64,000 nt of DNA, taken from positions 62,001 to 126,000 of the forward strand of contig NZ_SEWG01000008.1 of the NCBI RefSeq assembly GCF_004168255.1. Reading direction: 5' to 3'. Source of the DNA: Mucilaginibacter terrigena. GTDB lineage: Bacteria > Bacteroidota > Bacteroidia > Sphingobacteriales > Sphingobacteriaceae. Position 1 is the first letter of the stretch. Each line of letters begins with the position of its first letter. Under the pieces are notes generated by a model. That model was not told where the DNA came from, ran no database searches, and saw nothing but the letters and a program-made list of their open reading frames with translations. Below are positions 51,294 to 60,129 of the stretch, piece by piece. A program made the translations under genes and the position numbers.

Positions 51294-52624
51294 AATTTAT
51301 ACAGTTCGAATATAGTAACTTTTTTAGTGTTATTACTTACTTTATACCTTTCGCTAAGGCGGTAACCACCTATCCAAATTATATCGCCATTACCGTTTAC
51401 CAGTATTGGTATGGCGCTCTTTTTATGCAGCGGTATTTTTTCATGAATAAAAAAGTCGCTAAGCTTTTGCCGGGTCTTCATTCCCAGCGGATAAAAAGTA
51501 TCTCCTTGTTGCCAGGCACGTAATTTTAACGGGTATATCAGCAATTCCGCATCCACCGATACCGCAAACGGGTTATCCCTGATGATCAGCGGGCTATGAT
51601 CGTGCAGCAAGGTTAGCTTGTAACTGTTATAAATAACGCTTACATCATCCTTAATTATGGCAAACTCAGTATCGGCTTTATCTTTTTTGGGCGATATGAT
51701 AAGCCGGCCCCTATCTACCACTAAAGTAAACGCGGTGCTTTCAAATATCCTGCCTGCATGCTTGCCCAAGGTGGTTAACAGGTCGTCAACCACTGTTTCG
51801 GTAAAGCCGTAACCTTGCAGCAGTTTAAAAAGCAGCAGCCGTTTTGGCGATAGCTTTTTTATCTCGTTTATAGCAATATGCACCTCATTACCCTGGTGTA
51901 TAAGCAACCGTTTTTTCAGGGCATTCACCTGTTGGTTTAGCAGCATCTCCAAATCCCTGAAAATGCGCAGGTTGTTTTCAAAAGTAGCTTCCAGGCCGGG
52001 GTTCAGTTCTTTTAATAAAGGGATAACCTGGTGGCGTATTTTGTTTCTTGCATATTTTACCGAAGCGTTTGACGCATCTTCCACATAGTTTAAACCTTCG
52101 GCAGCAATAATTGTCTGTATTTCGTCGCGGGTTAAAAAAAGCAGGGGGCGCGCCAGCTTGCCGTTTTTGGGTAAAATACCATGCAACCCGGCTATACCTG
52201 TACCGCGCGTAAGGTTTAACAATATTGTTTCGATAGTATCGTTCTGATGGTGTGCAAGCGAAATGGCGTCATAACCTGCTGATAAGCTGATATCGTTAAA
52301 CCATTGGTACCGCATATCGCGGGCGGCCATCTGGATAGATATTTTATTATCGGCAGCGTATTGCTGGGTATCAAAGTTAATGGTATGGAAGCTAACGCCC
52401 AATTGCGTGGCAAGCTGGCGGGTAAATTCCTGGTCGGCATCAGCTTCGGGGCCACGCAGCATAAAATTGCAGTGTGCTATGCCAAAGTTAAAACCCGCGG
52501 CCTTTAATAAGTGGGCCATTAAAACTGAATCCATGCCACCGCTTACAGCCGCCAGTATTTTGCCGGCAGGTGTAAATAAGCTATTTTGTTCAACAAAATC
52601 AACAAAGCGTTTTACAGGAAGCAT
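51290..52624 (-). CDS. tilS: tRNA(Ile)-lysidine synthase
   Basis: Converts C34 of the CAU-anticodon tRNA-Ile to lysidine, needed to read AUA codons. PP-loop ATPase motif SGGMDS is at residues 28-33, with the HHQNDTIETILLNLTRGTG block near 137-155. The C-terminal TilS domain ends near GGYRLSERYKVS. 444 residues is full length. Its -7 box lies four bases before the ATG and faces the divergent OstA-like gene 51 bp away. Confidence 0.95.
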   Translation of the reverse strand: MLPVKRFVDFVEQNSLFTPAGKILAAVSGGMDSVLMAHLLKAAGFNFGIAHCNFMLRGPEADADQEFTRQLATQLGVSFHTINFDTQQYAADNKISIQMAARDMRYQWFNDISLSAGYDAISLAHHQNDTIETILLNLTRGTGIAGLHGILPKNGKLARPLLFLTRDEIQTIIAAEGLNYVEDASNASVKYARNKIRHQVIPLLKELNPGLEATFENNLRIFRDLEMLLNQQVNALKKRLLIHQGNEVHIAINEIKKLSPKRLLLFKLLQGYGFTETVVDDLLTTLGKHAGRIFESTAFTLVVDRGRLIISPKKDKADTEFAIIKDDVSVIYNSYKLTLLHDHSPLIIRDNPFAVSVDAELLIYPLKLRAWQQGDTFYPLGMKTRQKLSDFFIHEKIPLHKKSAIPILVNGNGDIIWIGGYRLSERYKVSNNTKKVTIFELYKL

Positions 52625-52628
52625 ACGC

Positions 52629-52636
52629 CAAAATTA
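52629..52636 (-). promoter_or_regulatory. TAnnTTTG -7 box of tilS (probably leaderless)
   Basis: TAATTTTG, then GCGT and the ATG at 52624. Confidence 0.75.
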
Positions 52637-52662
52637 TTAATTTAATAACCCCCGCAAAAAAC

Positions 52663-52670
52663 TAATTTTG
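52663..52670 (+). promoter_or_regulatory. TAnnTTTG -7 box of the OstA-like gene (probably leaderless)
   Basis: TAATTTTG, five bases before the GTG at 52676. It shares a 51-bp spacer with the tilS promoter. Confidence 0.75.
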
Positions 52671-52675
52671 CCATT

Positions 52676-55381
52676 GTGATAAAATACATTCTTAGTACAT
52701 TTTTTATACTGATAACACTGGCCGTATCGGCACAGAAAAAATCTATTGTACACCTTATCGAGTCAAAAAGCAGCGAGCTTATCAAATTGAACGGCAGGAA
52801 TGTTATTAAAGTTTATAAGGGTGTTTTTCAGCAGGATTATTCTATTATGCGGTCAGACAGCGCCTACTTCTACGCCGAGGATAACGCTTTTGACGCCTTT
52901 AGCAATGTAAATATCACCCAGGGCGATACGCTGAACATTTATTCGGATAAGCTTAATTATAACGGCAATACCAAAGTAGCTATCCTTACAGATAATGTAA
53001 AGATGATTGATAAGGATGCTGTTTTAACCACTAACTATCTTACTTATAACACAGCTACCCGCATAGGCACTTACACTGGCGGTGGCAAACTGATCAATAA
53101 AGACAATACCCTTACCAGCAAAAACGGTTATTATTTTGCTTTTTCGAGGGATTCTTATTTCCGCTACAATGTGGTTTTGATAACACCCGACGCCCTTATA
53201 AAAACCGATACCCTGCGCTACAACAGCGGCAGCCGGATAGCGTATTTTTACGGCCCCACAAACATTTACGATACCAAGGATAAGAAAGACACGCTTTACA
53301 CCGAAAACGGCTTGTACAACACCGTAACCGAGCAGGCTTTCTTCGGCAAAAAAAACCTGTATAAACAGGGTACTAAAACGCTGACCGGCGATAGCTTGTT
53401 TTATGACAAAATAAACGGTTATGGCCGCGCTGTAAAACGGGTTACCTTTCATGACCGCGAACAAAACATAACCCTTAAAGGCGACCTTGCTACTTACTAT
53501 AAAAAAGGCGAACGCACCGTAGTAACGCAAGACCCTTACGTAATTATTGTTACCGAAGAAAAAGATACCACCAAAACAGATACCGTGCATATACAGCCCG
53601 GCGTTAAACAAGCCGACCCCACGGCAGTTAAAGCTTCAGCAACTGTAAAAATGGCCAATGCACTTGCGGTTAAACCTCCCGCAGGTACTGCACCTGTTAA
53701 AAGCCTTCAATTACCGGCAGCAAAGGATATCGATAGCTTAACTAAAGTGGGCCAAGGCGCTTTAAACGCCAATAAGACCGCAGCGGCTAACGTGGTGAAA
53801 AAAGCGGATGCCCTTGCGGTTAAGCCCCGGCCCGGCGGTATACCTGTTAAACCGGGCACAGTACCGCTGCAAGTGATAACCGATAGCGTTGCCAAAACAC
53901 GTGCGGAAAACCTTACAGCCGATGCCAGATCAGTTAAGGGAAAAACGCCGGCTAAAGGCGCGGGGCTATCTGCTTTCCCGATGGGAGATACTGTTGCGAA
54001 AATAAAACCGCCCGGGAAAAAAGTAAAACGCGATTCGATCTACATTTCTGCCGATACGCTGGAAACACAGATATTGACATACAAGGACCTGAAGATAATG
54101 CAGGAGCAGCAACGCCTGCTGAGTATACGCGATACTACTACAAAAGCTAAAAAGTTAAGCGCGGCCGAGCAAAAAAAAGCCGACAAGTTTTTGACCTTAA
54201 ATGCGCCAAAGTGGATAAACGACACGCTACACCTGTACCGCAACTTTTTTGGGAAACCAAAGCCCGTACCTGCAGCAAGCGCACAAGGCAAAAATAAACT
54301 GAAAGATGATGCCGGCGCTTTCGGCACATTAAATAACAACCAACCGGCATCAAAAAACCCTGATGCGGAAGAGGTAGACGACCCTATATTTTTTACCCCG
54401 CCGGTTACCTTAAGCGATACGGCAAGGGTAAGGATCATTAAAGCCTACCACAGCGCCAAGCTTTTTAAATCAGACCTACAGGCTAAGGCCGACTCCATGT
54501 TTTATAGTTACAGCGACTCCACCCTACGCTGTTTTGTAAACCCTTTGATATGGACACAGGGTTCGCAACTTTCTGGCGATACCATAACCATGCAGATGAA
54601 GAATAAAAAGCTGGATAACCTTAATTTGTTCCCCTCATCGTTTATTGTAAATATTGAAAAGGGCGATTCCACAAATTTTAACCAGATAGCGGGTAAAAAA
54701 ATGAAAGGTTTTTTTAAAAGCGATAAACTGGACCGCATGTATATAGTGGGCAACGCCGAGAGCATTTATTTTAGCCGCGATAGCTTGAAGAAAGTGGATG
54801 GCATGCAACGATCATTAAGCAGTAAAATGCGCATTTATTTTAAGAATGGCAGCGCATCAAATATTTTCTTTATCAGTAAGCCCGAGCACAGGTACGGCCC
54901 CTTAGCCAAGTTTACCGAGGATGAGCGGATATTGAAAGGTTTTATATGGAAGCCTAAAGAAAGGCCTGTTTCTAAAGAATCCATCATCCCATCATACAAC
55001 AAAAAAAGGGCGCGTGCACAGGCGGCTGCCGATAAAAAAATCGCCGACGCCAATAAATTAAAATCCGCCAAACCGGGAGATAAGGCAAAAACAGATTCGT
55101 TACAAAACAAATTACCGGCAACCGATAGCACCAAAACAAGCGGGAGCAAAGCAGGTGAAGCTAAAACACCTGCACTAAAAGCCCCGGTGGTAAAAGCAAA
55201 AACGGATAGTGTTAATACCGGGCAGGCACCCGTTATTAAAGCGCCCGCGGTTAAACCCGGCCAGGATAGCACCACTAAAGGCAGCCCGGTACCTGTTACT
55301 AAAGCAGCTGCAGATACCGTTAAACGCAAAACACCCGGTTTTATTAAAGCGAAGAAGGATACTACGGCAACGAGGCCTTAA
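52676..55381 (+). CDS. LptA/OstA-like LPS-transport protein with long low-complexity insert and tail
   Basis: A 901-residue secreted protein of the Bacteroidetes OstA-like family (LptA/LptD-N beta-jellyroll). The signal ends near SAQ (residue 20). The fold runs ~20-300 ([15 protein letters not shown]...[22 protein letters not shown]). A Pro/Ala/Lys-rich insert (~310-445) contains a repeat: [14 protein letters not shown] at 329-342 and [14 protein letters not shown] at 379-392. More OstA-like strands follow, then a ~110-residue tail rich in K, P, A and D. GTG start. It probably forms part of the periplasmic LPS bridge. Its stop overlaps that of rdgB. Confidence 0.85.
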   Translation: MIKYILSTFFILITLAVSAQKKSIVHLIESKSSELIKLNGRNVIKVYKGVFQQDYSIMRSDSAYFYAEDNAFDAFSNVNITQGDTLNIYSDKLNYNGNTKVAILTDNVKMIDKDAVLTTNYLTYNTATRIGTYTGGGKLINKDNTLTSKNGYYFAFSRDSYFRYNVVLITPDALIKTDTLRYNSGSRIAYFYGPTNIYDTKDKKDTLYTENGLYNTVTEQAFFGKKNLYKQGTKTLTGDSLFYDKINGYGRAVKRVTFHDREQNITLKGDLATYYKKGERTVVTQDPYVIIVTEEKDTTKTDTVHIQPGVKQADPTAVKASATVKMANALAVKPPAGTAPVKSLQLPAAKDIDSLTKVGQGALNANKTAAANVVKKADALAVKPRPGGIPVKPGTVPLQVITDSVAKTRAENLTADARSVKGKTPAKGAGLSAFPMGDTVAKIKPPGKKVKRDSIYISADTLETQILTYKDLKIMQEQQRLLSIRDTTTKAKKLSAAEQKKADKFLTLNAPKWINDTLHLYRNFFGKPKPVPAASAQGKNKLKDDAGAFGTLNNNQPASKNPDAEEVDDPIFFTPPVTLSDTARVRIIKAYHSAKLFKSDLQAKADSMFYSYSDSTLRCFVNPLIWTQGSQLSGDTITMQMKNKKLDNLNLFPSSFIVNIEKGDSTNFNQIAGKKMKGFFKSDKLDRMYIVGNAESIYFSRDSLKKVDGMQRSLSSKMRIYFKNGSASNIFFISKPEHRYGPLAKFTEDERILKGFIWKPKERPVSKESIIPSYNKKRARAQAAADKKIADANKLKSAKPGDKAKTDSLQNKLPATDSTKTSGSKAGEAKTPALKAPVVKAKTDSVNTGQAPVIKAPAVKPGQDSTTKGSPVPVTKAAADTVKRKTPGFIKAKKDTTATRP

Positions 55382-55959
55382 GCCTGGATTTTTAAAAACT
55401 GGATAAGCAGGTCAACCGCGCGGCCGCGATGGCTGATGCGGTTCTTTTCGTCCATGCTCATTTCTGCAAAGGTAATATCGTATCCATCCGGTTCAAATAT
55501 TGGGTCGTAGCCAAAGCCGGCGGTACCGCAACGTTCTGTACGGATAGTTCCGTTTATTATCCCATCAAAAAAATATTCCTCACCATTCCATATTAAGGAA
55601 ATTACCGTGCGGAAACGGGCCTTACGATTGTCTATGCCTTTTAGCTTTTCCAGCACTTTATCAATATTCCCCTCGTGGTTGCCATGGGTACCCGCATATC
55701 GCGCGGAAAAAATTCCGGGTTCGTTGTTAAGGGCTTCTACTTCCAGCCCGCTGTCGTCACCAAAACAATTAAGCTTATATTTTTGATAGATGTAATGGCT
55801 TTTGAGGGACGCGTTTTCGTTAAAAGTTAAGCCGGTTTCGGCAATGTCATCATGGCAGCCAATATCATTAAGGTTAAGCAGTTTTATTTTATCGCCTGCT
55901 TTGGCCTGTACCTCTTCTAACTTATGGGCATTATTTGTGGCAAAAACTAATTGCTGCAT
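55378..55959 (-). CDS. rdgB: Non-canonical purine NTP pyrophosphatase (RdgB/HAM1)
   Basis: Removes ITP, dITP and XTP from the nucleotide pool. 193 residues. [12 protein letters not shown] (6-17), the metal site [12 protein letters not shown] (67-78), [10 protein letters not shown] near 81-90 and the C-terminal [10 protein letters not shown] match the HAM1 family. It is convergent with the OstA-like gene, and both stops share a TTAA. One base separates it from the upstream psi-like gene. Confidence 0.95.
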   Translation of the reverse strand: MQQLVFATNNAHKLEEVQAKAGDKIKLLNLNDIGCHDDIAETGLTFNENASLKSHYIYQKYKLNCFGDDSGLEVEALNNEPGIFSARYAGTHGNHEGNIDKVLEKLKGIDNRKARFRTVISLIWNGEEYFFDGIINGTIRTERCGTAGFGYDPIFEPDGYDITFAEMSMDEKNRISHRGRAVDLLIQFLKIQA

Positions 55960-55960
55960 A

Positions 55961-56611
55961 TTACAGGGTTTTCATGTGTTCCCAAAAGGTTTTCTTATTA
56001 TCATTGCTGCTCATCATCTCGTCAAAGCTAAAGCTGTACAGCACATGTGTTTTCTTTCCCTGTAAAGGTTTATTAAGCGGCAGGTTACCAATGCCGTCCG
56101 GCATCGAATCGCTCCCCATAATTACCAGCCTGGTGGGTTTAAAATAAGCTGCAAGCGCGGCAAGTTTTACCGGGGCGTATTTGTTAACGTTTAAAATGGC
56201 TACGTCATCAAGCGATAATTCCTTACGTTTAAGGATACTCTCTAAAGCAGGGAGGTGTGCTGCCGCGATATGTTCTTCATTGGGGTAATTAACCAGCACC
56301 AGGAAGTTTTTATTGTTTTTACCCAGATAATTAAATTCGGTATCAGCCGTTTGTACAGTTGGCTGGTGTGTAGTTGAGGTAGCCTCAATGGGTGCCGGCT
56401 GCGCTACGGGCTGTTCTGTTATAACAGGAGTAGCAGGTTCCGCAGCTTCGGCTACCGCTAATGTGGTTTCTGCGGCGGGTTGTTCTGCCGGGTCTGGTGC
56501 ATTTTCAACCGCAGGGGGTATCAGCAGTGCTTTATCTGCTGCAAGCAGGTAAATTTCGTCGTGCATAATGTAACGGAAGGCCTGCGGGTTATCAACTTTC
56601 ATATTTAACAT
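55961..56611 (-). CDS. Possible DNA polymerase III psi (HolD)-like protein with disordered linker
   Basis: A 216-residue protein in three parts: a short hydrophobic N-terminal segment ([16 protein letters not shown], 11-26), a Pro/Ala/Glu/Thr-rich linker (~31-92), and a compact C-terminal domain (~100-216). The domain has [35 protein letters not shown] and a final [17 protein letters not shown]. This order recalls E. coli HolD, which has an N-terminal clamp-loader peptide and a C-domain ending in ...ANPTARAALWQQI. The match is by eye and unproven. ATG 56602 is an alternative start. One base from rdgB, so co-transcribed. Confidence 0.6.
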   Translation of the reverse strand: MLNMKVDNPQAFRYIMHDEIYLLAADKALLIPPAVENAPDPAEQPAAETTLAVAEAAEPATPVITEQPVAQPAPIEATSTTHQPTVQTADTEFNYLGKNNKNFLVLVNYPNEEHIAAAHLPALESILKRKELSLDDVAILNVNKYAPVKLAALAAYFKPTRLVIMGSDSMPDGIGNLPLNKPLQGKKTHVLYSFSFDEMMSSNDNKKTFWEHMKTL

Positions 56612-56753
56612 ATTTTAACCAAAAATACCTATTCCTGTTGAAGCATTATAAGCATATTCGTACTACGGCTTAATTATACATTATTATTAATAAATTTTAC
56701 CGAAATTTGCATTTTTAACGGATAAACTATCCGTGATATTAGTTAACAATTAC

Positions 56754-58136
56754 ATGAGAAAAATCGGACTGTCCATTTTAACCTTTTTTATATTTCTGTC
56801 ATTTGCCCAGGCCCAGGTACGTACACTTGATAAAATTGCGGCTGTTGTAGGCGGCAGCATCGTCCTTCAATCAGATATCGAGCTGCAATATGCACAATAC
56901 CTGGTAAGCGGCCAGCGCCCCAACCCAAGTGTTAAGTGCCTTATCCTTCAAACCCAGCTAACACAAAAATTACTTGCCCAGCAAGCAGTTATTGATAGCG
57001 TACAGGTAAAAGACGAGGAAGTTGACAGTGAAGTTGACCGCCGTATGCGGTCTTTTATACAACGCGCGGGTAGCCAGGACAGGTTAGAGCAATTTTTAGG
57101 CCGTTCGATAATTCAATATAAAGACGAGATGCGCCCGGACATTAAAGAATCGCTGGTGGCGCAGCGTATGCGGGCAAAGATCACCGAAAAAGTGAACACC
57201 ACGCCGCAGGATGTAAAAAATTACTTTGAAACAATGGCTAAAGACAGCCTGCCTACTTATAACAAAGAGGTTGAAGTTGGCGAGATCGTTTTTTCGCCTA
57301 AACTGATCAAAGAAGAGAAAGAATTTTACAAGCAAAAAGCCGAAGAATTAAGAGCAAGGATTAAAAAAGGTGAAGATTTTGGCACATTGGCAAGGCTATA
57401 CTCGCAAGATCCGGGTTCTGCTCCGGAGGGTGGCGACCTTGGCTTTTTTGACCGTACGGCAATGGTAAAGGAGTTTACCGCGCAGGCGTTTAAATTAAAA
57501 ACCGGCGAAATATCCCCTGTATTTGAAACCGAAAACGGGTTTCACTTTTTACAAGTGATAGAACGCCGCGGCGAGCAGGTACATGCACGCCATATACTGG
57601 TAATACCAGCCATTACGCAGGCAAGTTTAGACCGCTCAAAAGTTACTGCCGATAGTGTTTATACCCTGCTAACAACAGCCAAAAGCTTTGATTTTTCGAG
57701 CGCTGCGGCATTTTATTCGGATGATAAAGAAACTAAGTTTAACGGTGGCATGATGTTAAATGCTGAGAATGTTCAAACACGTTCTACCTACATCCCAACT
57801 GATAAGCTTGACCCGCAGGTTGCCTTGCTTACCGATACCATGAAAGTAGGTTCGATATCGAAGCCGGCATTATTTACCGACCCGCAAACAGGCAAAAAAA
57901 GCTACAAAATATTGTACCTGAAATCGGTTACTAACGCGCATAAAGCCAACCTTGAACAGGATTTTGCCAAACTGAAAGAGGATGCTACTAACCAGAAACT
58001 TACCCGTACCATAACGCAATGGTTTGATAAACGCCGTAAAGAAACATTTATTAAAATTGATCCCGAGTACCAGGATTGCCCGCCTTTAAAAGGCTGGGTA
58101 TCTGCTGAAACCACCGCCCAAGCCAAAACGGAATAA
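56754..58136 (+). CDS. SurA-like periplasmic peptidyl-prolyl isomerase
   Basis: A 460-residue periplasmic chaperone and foldase. From ATG 56754 the signal peptide is RKIGLSILTFFIFLSFAQAQ; an upstream in-frame ATG at 56733 adds seven residues. SurA N-terminal chaperone region (LDKIAAVVGGSIVLQSDIELQ), a parvulin domain with GEDFGTLARLYSQDPGSAPEGGDLGFF near 210-236, and a second (QVHARHILVIPA). It helps OMP delivery to the Bam complex. MoxR-type gene follows three bases after the stop. Confidence 0.9.
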   Translation: MRKIGLSILTFFIFLSFAQAQVRTLDKIAAVVGGSIVLQSDIELQYAQYLVSGQRPNPSVKCLILQTQLTQKLLAQQAVIDSVQVKDEEVDSEVDRRMRSFIQRAGSQDRLEQFLGRSIIQYKDEMRPDIKESLVAQRMRAKITEKVNTTPQDVKNYFETMAKDSLPTYNKEVEVGEIVFSPKLIKEEKEFYKQKAEELRARIKKGEDFGTLARLYSQDPGSAPEGGDLGFFDRTAMVKEFTAQAFKLKTGEISPVFETENGFHFLQVIERRGEQVHARHILVIPAITQASLDRSKVTADSVYTLLTTAKSFDFSSAAAFYSDDKETKFNGGMMLNAENVQTRSTYIPTDKLDPQVALLTDTMKVGSISKPALFTDPQTGKKSYKILYLKSVTNAHKANLEQDFAKLKEDATNQKLTRTITQWFDKRRKETFIKIDPEYQDCPPLKGWVSAETTAQAKTE

Positions 58137-58139
58137 TAT

Positions 58140-59102
58140 ATGCAATACCGCTCGGATGTTGAGGCTGCTGATGCCCTGAAGAAAGCTTATGAGCAAATTA
58201 GGGCAGAAATTGGTAAAGTTATAGTTGGCCAGGATGAAGTAATTAAGTTTGTACTGATATCCATTTTCAGCAACGGGCATTGCCTGCTTGTTGGTGTGCC
58301 AGGGCTTGCCAAAACGTTACTTGTGCAAACGGTAGCACAGGTGTTAGACCTCGACTTTAAGCGCATCCAGTTCACCCCCGACCTGATGCCTTCTGACATT
58401 ATTGGTTCGGAGATATTGGGCGAAGACCGTAACTTTAAATTTATACGCGGCCCGGTGTTCTCAAACATCATACTGGCCGATGAAATAAACCGCACACCAC
58501 CAAAAACACAGGCGGCTTTATTAGAAGCCATGCAGGAAAAATGTGTAACGGCCGCGGGTGTTACACACACGCTTTCCAAGCCGTTTTTTGTACTGGCTAC
58601 ACAAAACCCTATTGAACAGGAAGGCACCTATCCGTTACCAGAAGCACAACTGGACCGCTTTATGTTTAATGTTGCGTTAAACTACCCTTCGTTTGCAGAA
58701 GAACTGCAGGTGGTTAAAAATACCACAAGCACATTACAGGCCAGTGTTAGCAAACAATTAAATGCCGACCAGATCATTTACTTTCAGCAATTGGTACGTA
58801 ATATCCCCGTTAGCGATAATGTACTGGAATACGCTGTTAAGCTGGTTTCAAAAACCCGCCCAAACAGCGAGTTTGCAAGCCCGCAGGTAAAGCGTTTGCT
58901 AAACTGGGGCGCTGGCCCGCGCGCATCGCAATTTCTTATCCTGGGGGCTAAATGCCATGCTGTGTTAAACGGTAAGTATTCGCCGGATATTGAGGATGTG
59001 CAGGCCGTGGCCAAACCTATACTAAGCCACCGCATAGTACGCAGTTACCACGCCGAAGCCGAAGGATTAACCGCCAATGATATTATCGAGCAGTTGTTTT
59101 AG
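58140..59102 (+). CDS. MoxR-family AAA ATPase
   Basis: A 320-residue cytoplasmic AAA+ ATPase. Walker A GVPGLAKT is near residues 52-59, Walker B IILADEINRTPPKTQ near 111-125, sensor 1 in ATQNPIEQEGTYPLPEAQLDRF near 152-173. MoxR proteins act as chaperones that insert cofactors or activate partner enzymes, often with DUF58 and VWA proteins; none follow here. The start is only three bases after the SurA-like stop. Confidence 0.92.
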   Translation: MQYRSDVEAADALKKAYEQIRAEIGKVIVGQDEVIKFVLISIFSNGHCLLVGVPGLAKTLLVQTVAQVLDLDFKRIQFTPDLMPSDIIGSEILGEDRNFKFIRGPVFSNIILADEINRTPPKTQAALLEAMQEKCVTAAGVTHTLSKPFFVLATQNPIEQEGTYPLPEAQLDRFMFNVALNYPSFAEELQVVKNTTSTLQASVSKQLNADQIIYFQQLVRNIPVSDNVLEYAVKLVSKTRPNSEFASPQVKRLLNWGAGPRASQFLILGAKCHAVLNGKYSPDIEDVQAVAKPILSHRIVRSYHAEAEGLTANDIIEQLF

Positions 59103-59169
59103 GTTGAAATCCTAAAATCAGAAAAGGTTAGGGAAATCTAAAATCGTAATTCTTAAATCTAAAATTCCT

Positions 59170-60033
59170 TTAGTTTTCTACAGTCGAGAAGATCTCCAGC
59201 AGCACATTCCACCTGTGGTTGGCATCTATTTCCCATATGCGCACATAGTTATAGTTATTAACGATATTCCCCTTTTTTATGCGGGCAGTGCCATAGGTAT
59301 ATGCCAGATCGTTACTGGTAGATCGGCCCACGTTTACGGTTTCGCCGGATATGCTGATGCCTTCGTTATCTAAAAACTTCAGGATCTTATCGGTACCGGT
59401 AATGGGTTCAAAACCAGGGAAATAGTAACGTGCTTCGGGGCTTAAAAACTCTTTATATGCAGCCAGCGACGATAATGAAAGCGAGTGATTGAAAGTTTTA
59501 TCTGTTGCAGTTAATATATTTTTACCCGCAAACGGATCTTTACTTGGCGCCTTTTGCTTGCCCAGGTCCGGTTCTTTAAAATCGGTCACTAATTCCTGCT
59601 CAGGCTCGGGATGCTGTATGCCCAGGTCTATCAGCAATTTAAATTTACCATCGGCATCTAACCGCCATACAGAAACATAATCGCCATAAACCTTATCATC
59701 ATCTGATTTGCCATTTTGGTATACATAGGGGCCTGCGGTAAAACCCAGGTCGCCATTGGCAGATATACGTGCAATTTTAGGCTGCCAGCTTAGCTTACCC
59801 GGCTGCTTATCAATACTGTTATAAAACTCGGTAATTTTAACCGCGTTAGGCCTAAAAACAATCCCCTCTGCATCGGTAACAGCTAAAAAGCCCTCCTTAA
59901 TCCCTTTACGTTCTACTAATTTATTAAAATTTTCTTCGGCAGTTACAACCGAGGAAACTTCAACCTTTGTTTGCGACATGGCCGAAAGGCTAAGCCCCGA
60001 TAATATTATAGCAGCTAATAATGATCTCTTCAT
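59170..60033 (-). CDS. Secreted protein with tandem NTF2/SnoaL-like domains
   Basis: A 287-residue protein with a signal peptide (MKRSLLAAIILSGLSLSAMSQ). The start chosen is ATG 60033, since the ten residues before it lie ahead of the signal. Two NTF2-like (DUF4440/SnoaL) halves follow: one with EENFNKLVERKGIKEGFLA...YGDYVSVWRLDADGKFKLLID, the other with DKTFNHSLSLSSLAAYKEFLSPEARYYFPGFEPITGTDKILKFL...WEIDANHRWNVLLEI. No catalytic residue is obvious. Periplasmic, function unknown. Confidence 0.75.
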   Translation of the reverse strand: MKRSLLAAIILSGLSLSAMSQTKVEVSSVVTAEENFNKLVERKGIKEGFLAVTDAEGIVFRPNAVKITEFYNSIDKQPGKLSWQPKIARISANGDLGFTAGPYVYQNGKSDDDKVYGDYVSVWRLDADGKFKLLIDLGIQHPEPEQELVTDFKEPDLGKQKAPSKDPFAGKNILTATDKTFNHSLSLSSLAAYKEFLSPEARYYFPGFEPITGTDKILKFLDNEGISISGETVNVGRSTSNDLAYTYGTARIKKGNIVNNYNYVRIWEIDANHRWNVLLEIFSTVEN

Positions 60034-60129
60034 GGTGACGATAGTATTGTTTTGGTTGGGCAATTTAATATTATTTTAACTGAAACATAAAGCCCGCCGG
60101 GGCAAAATTGTTTTTACGCTTTGCATTAT

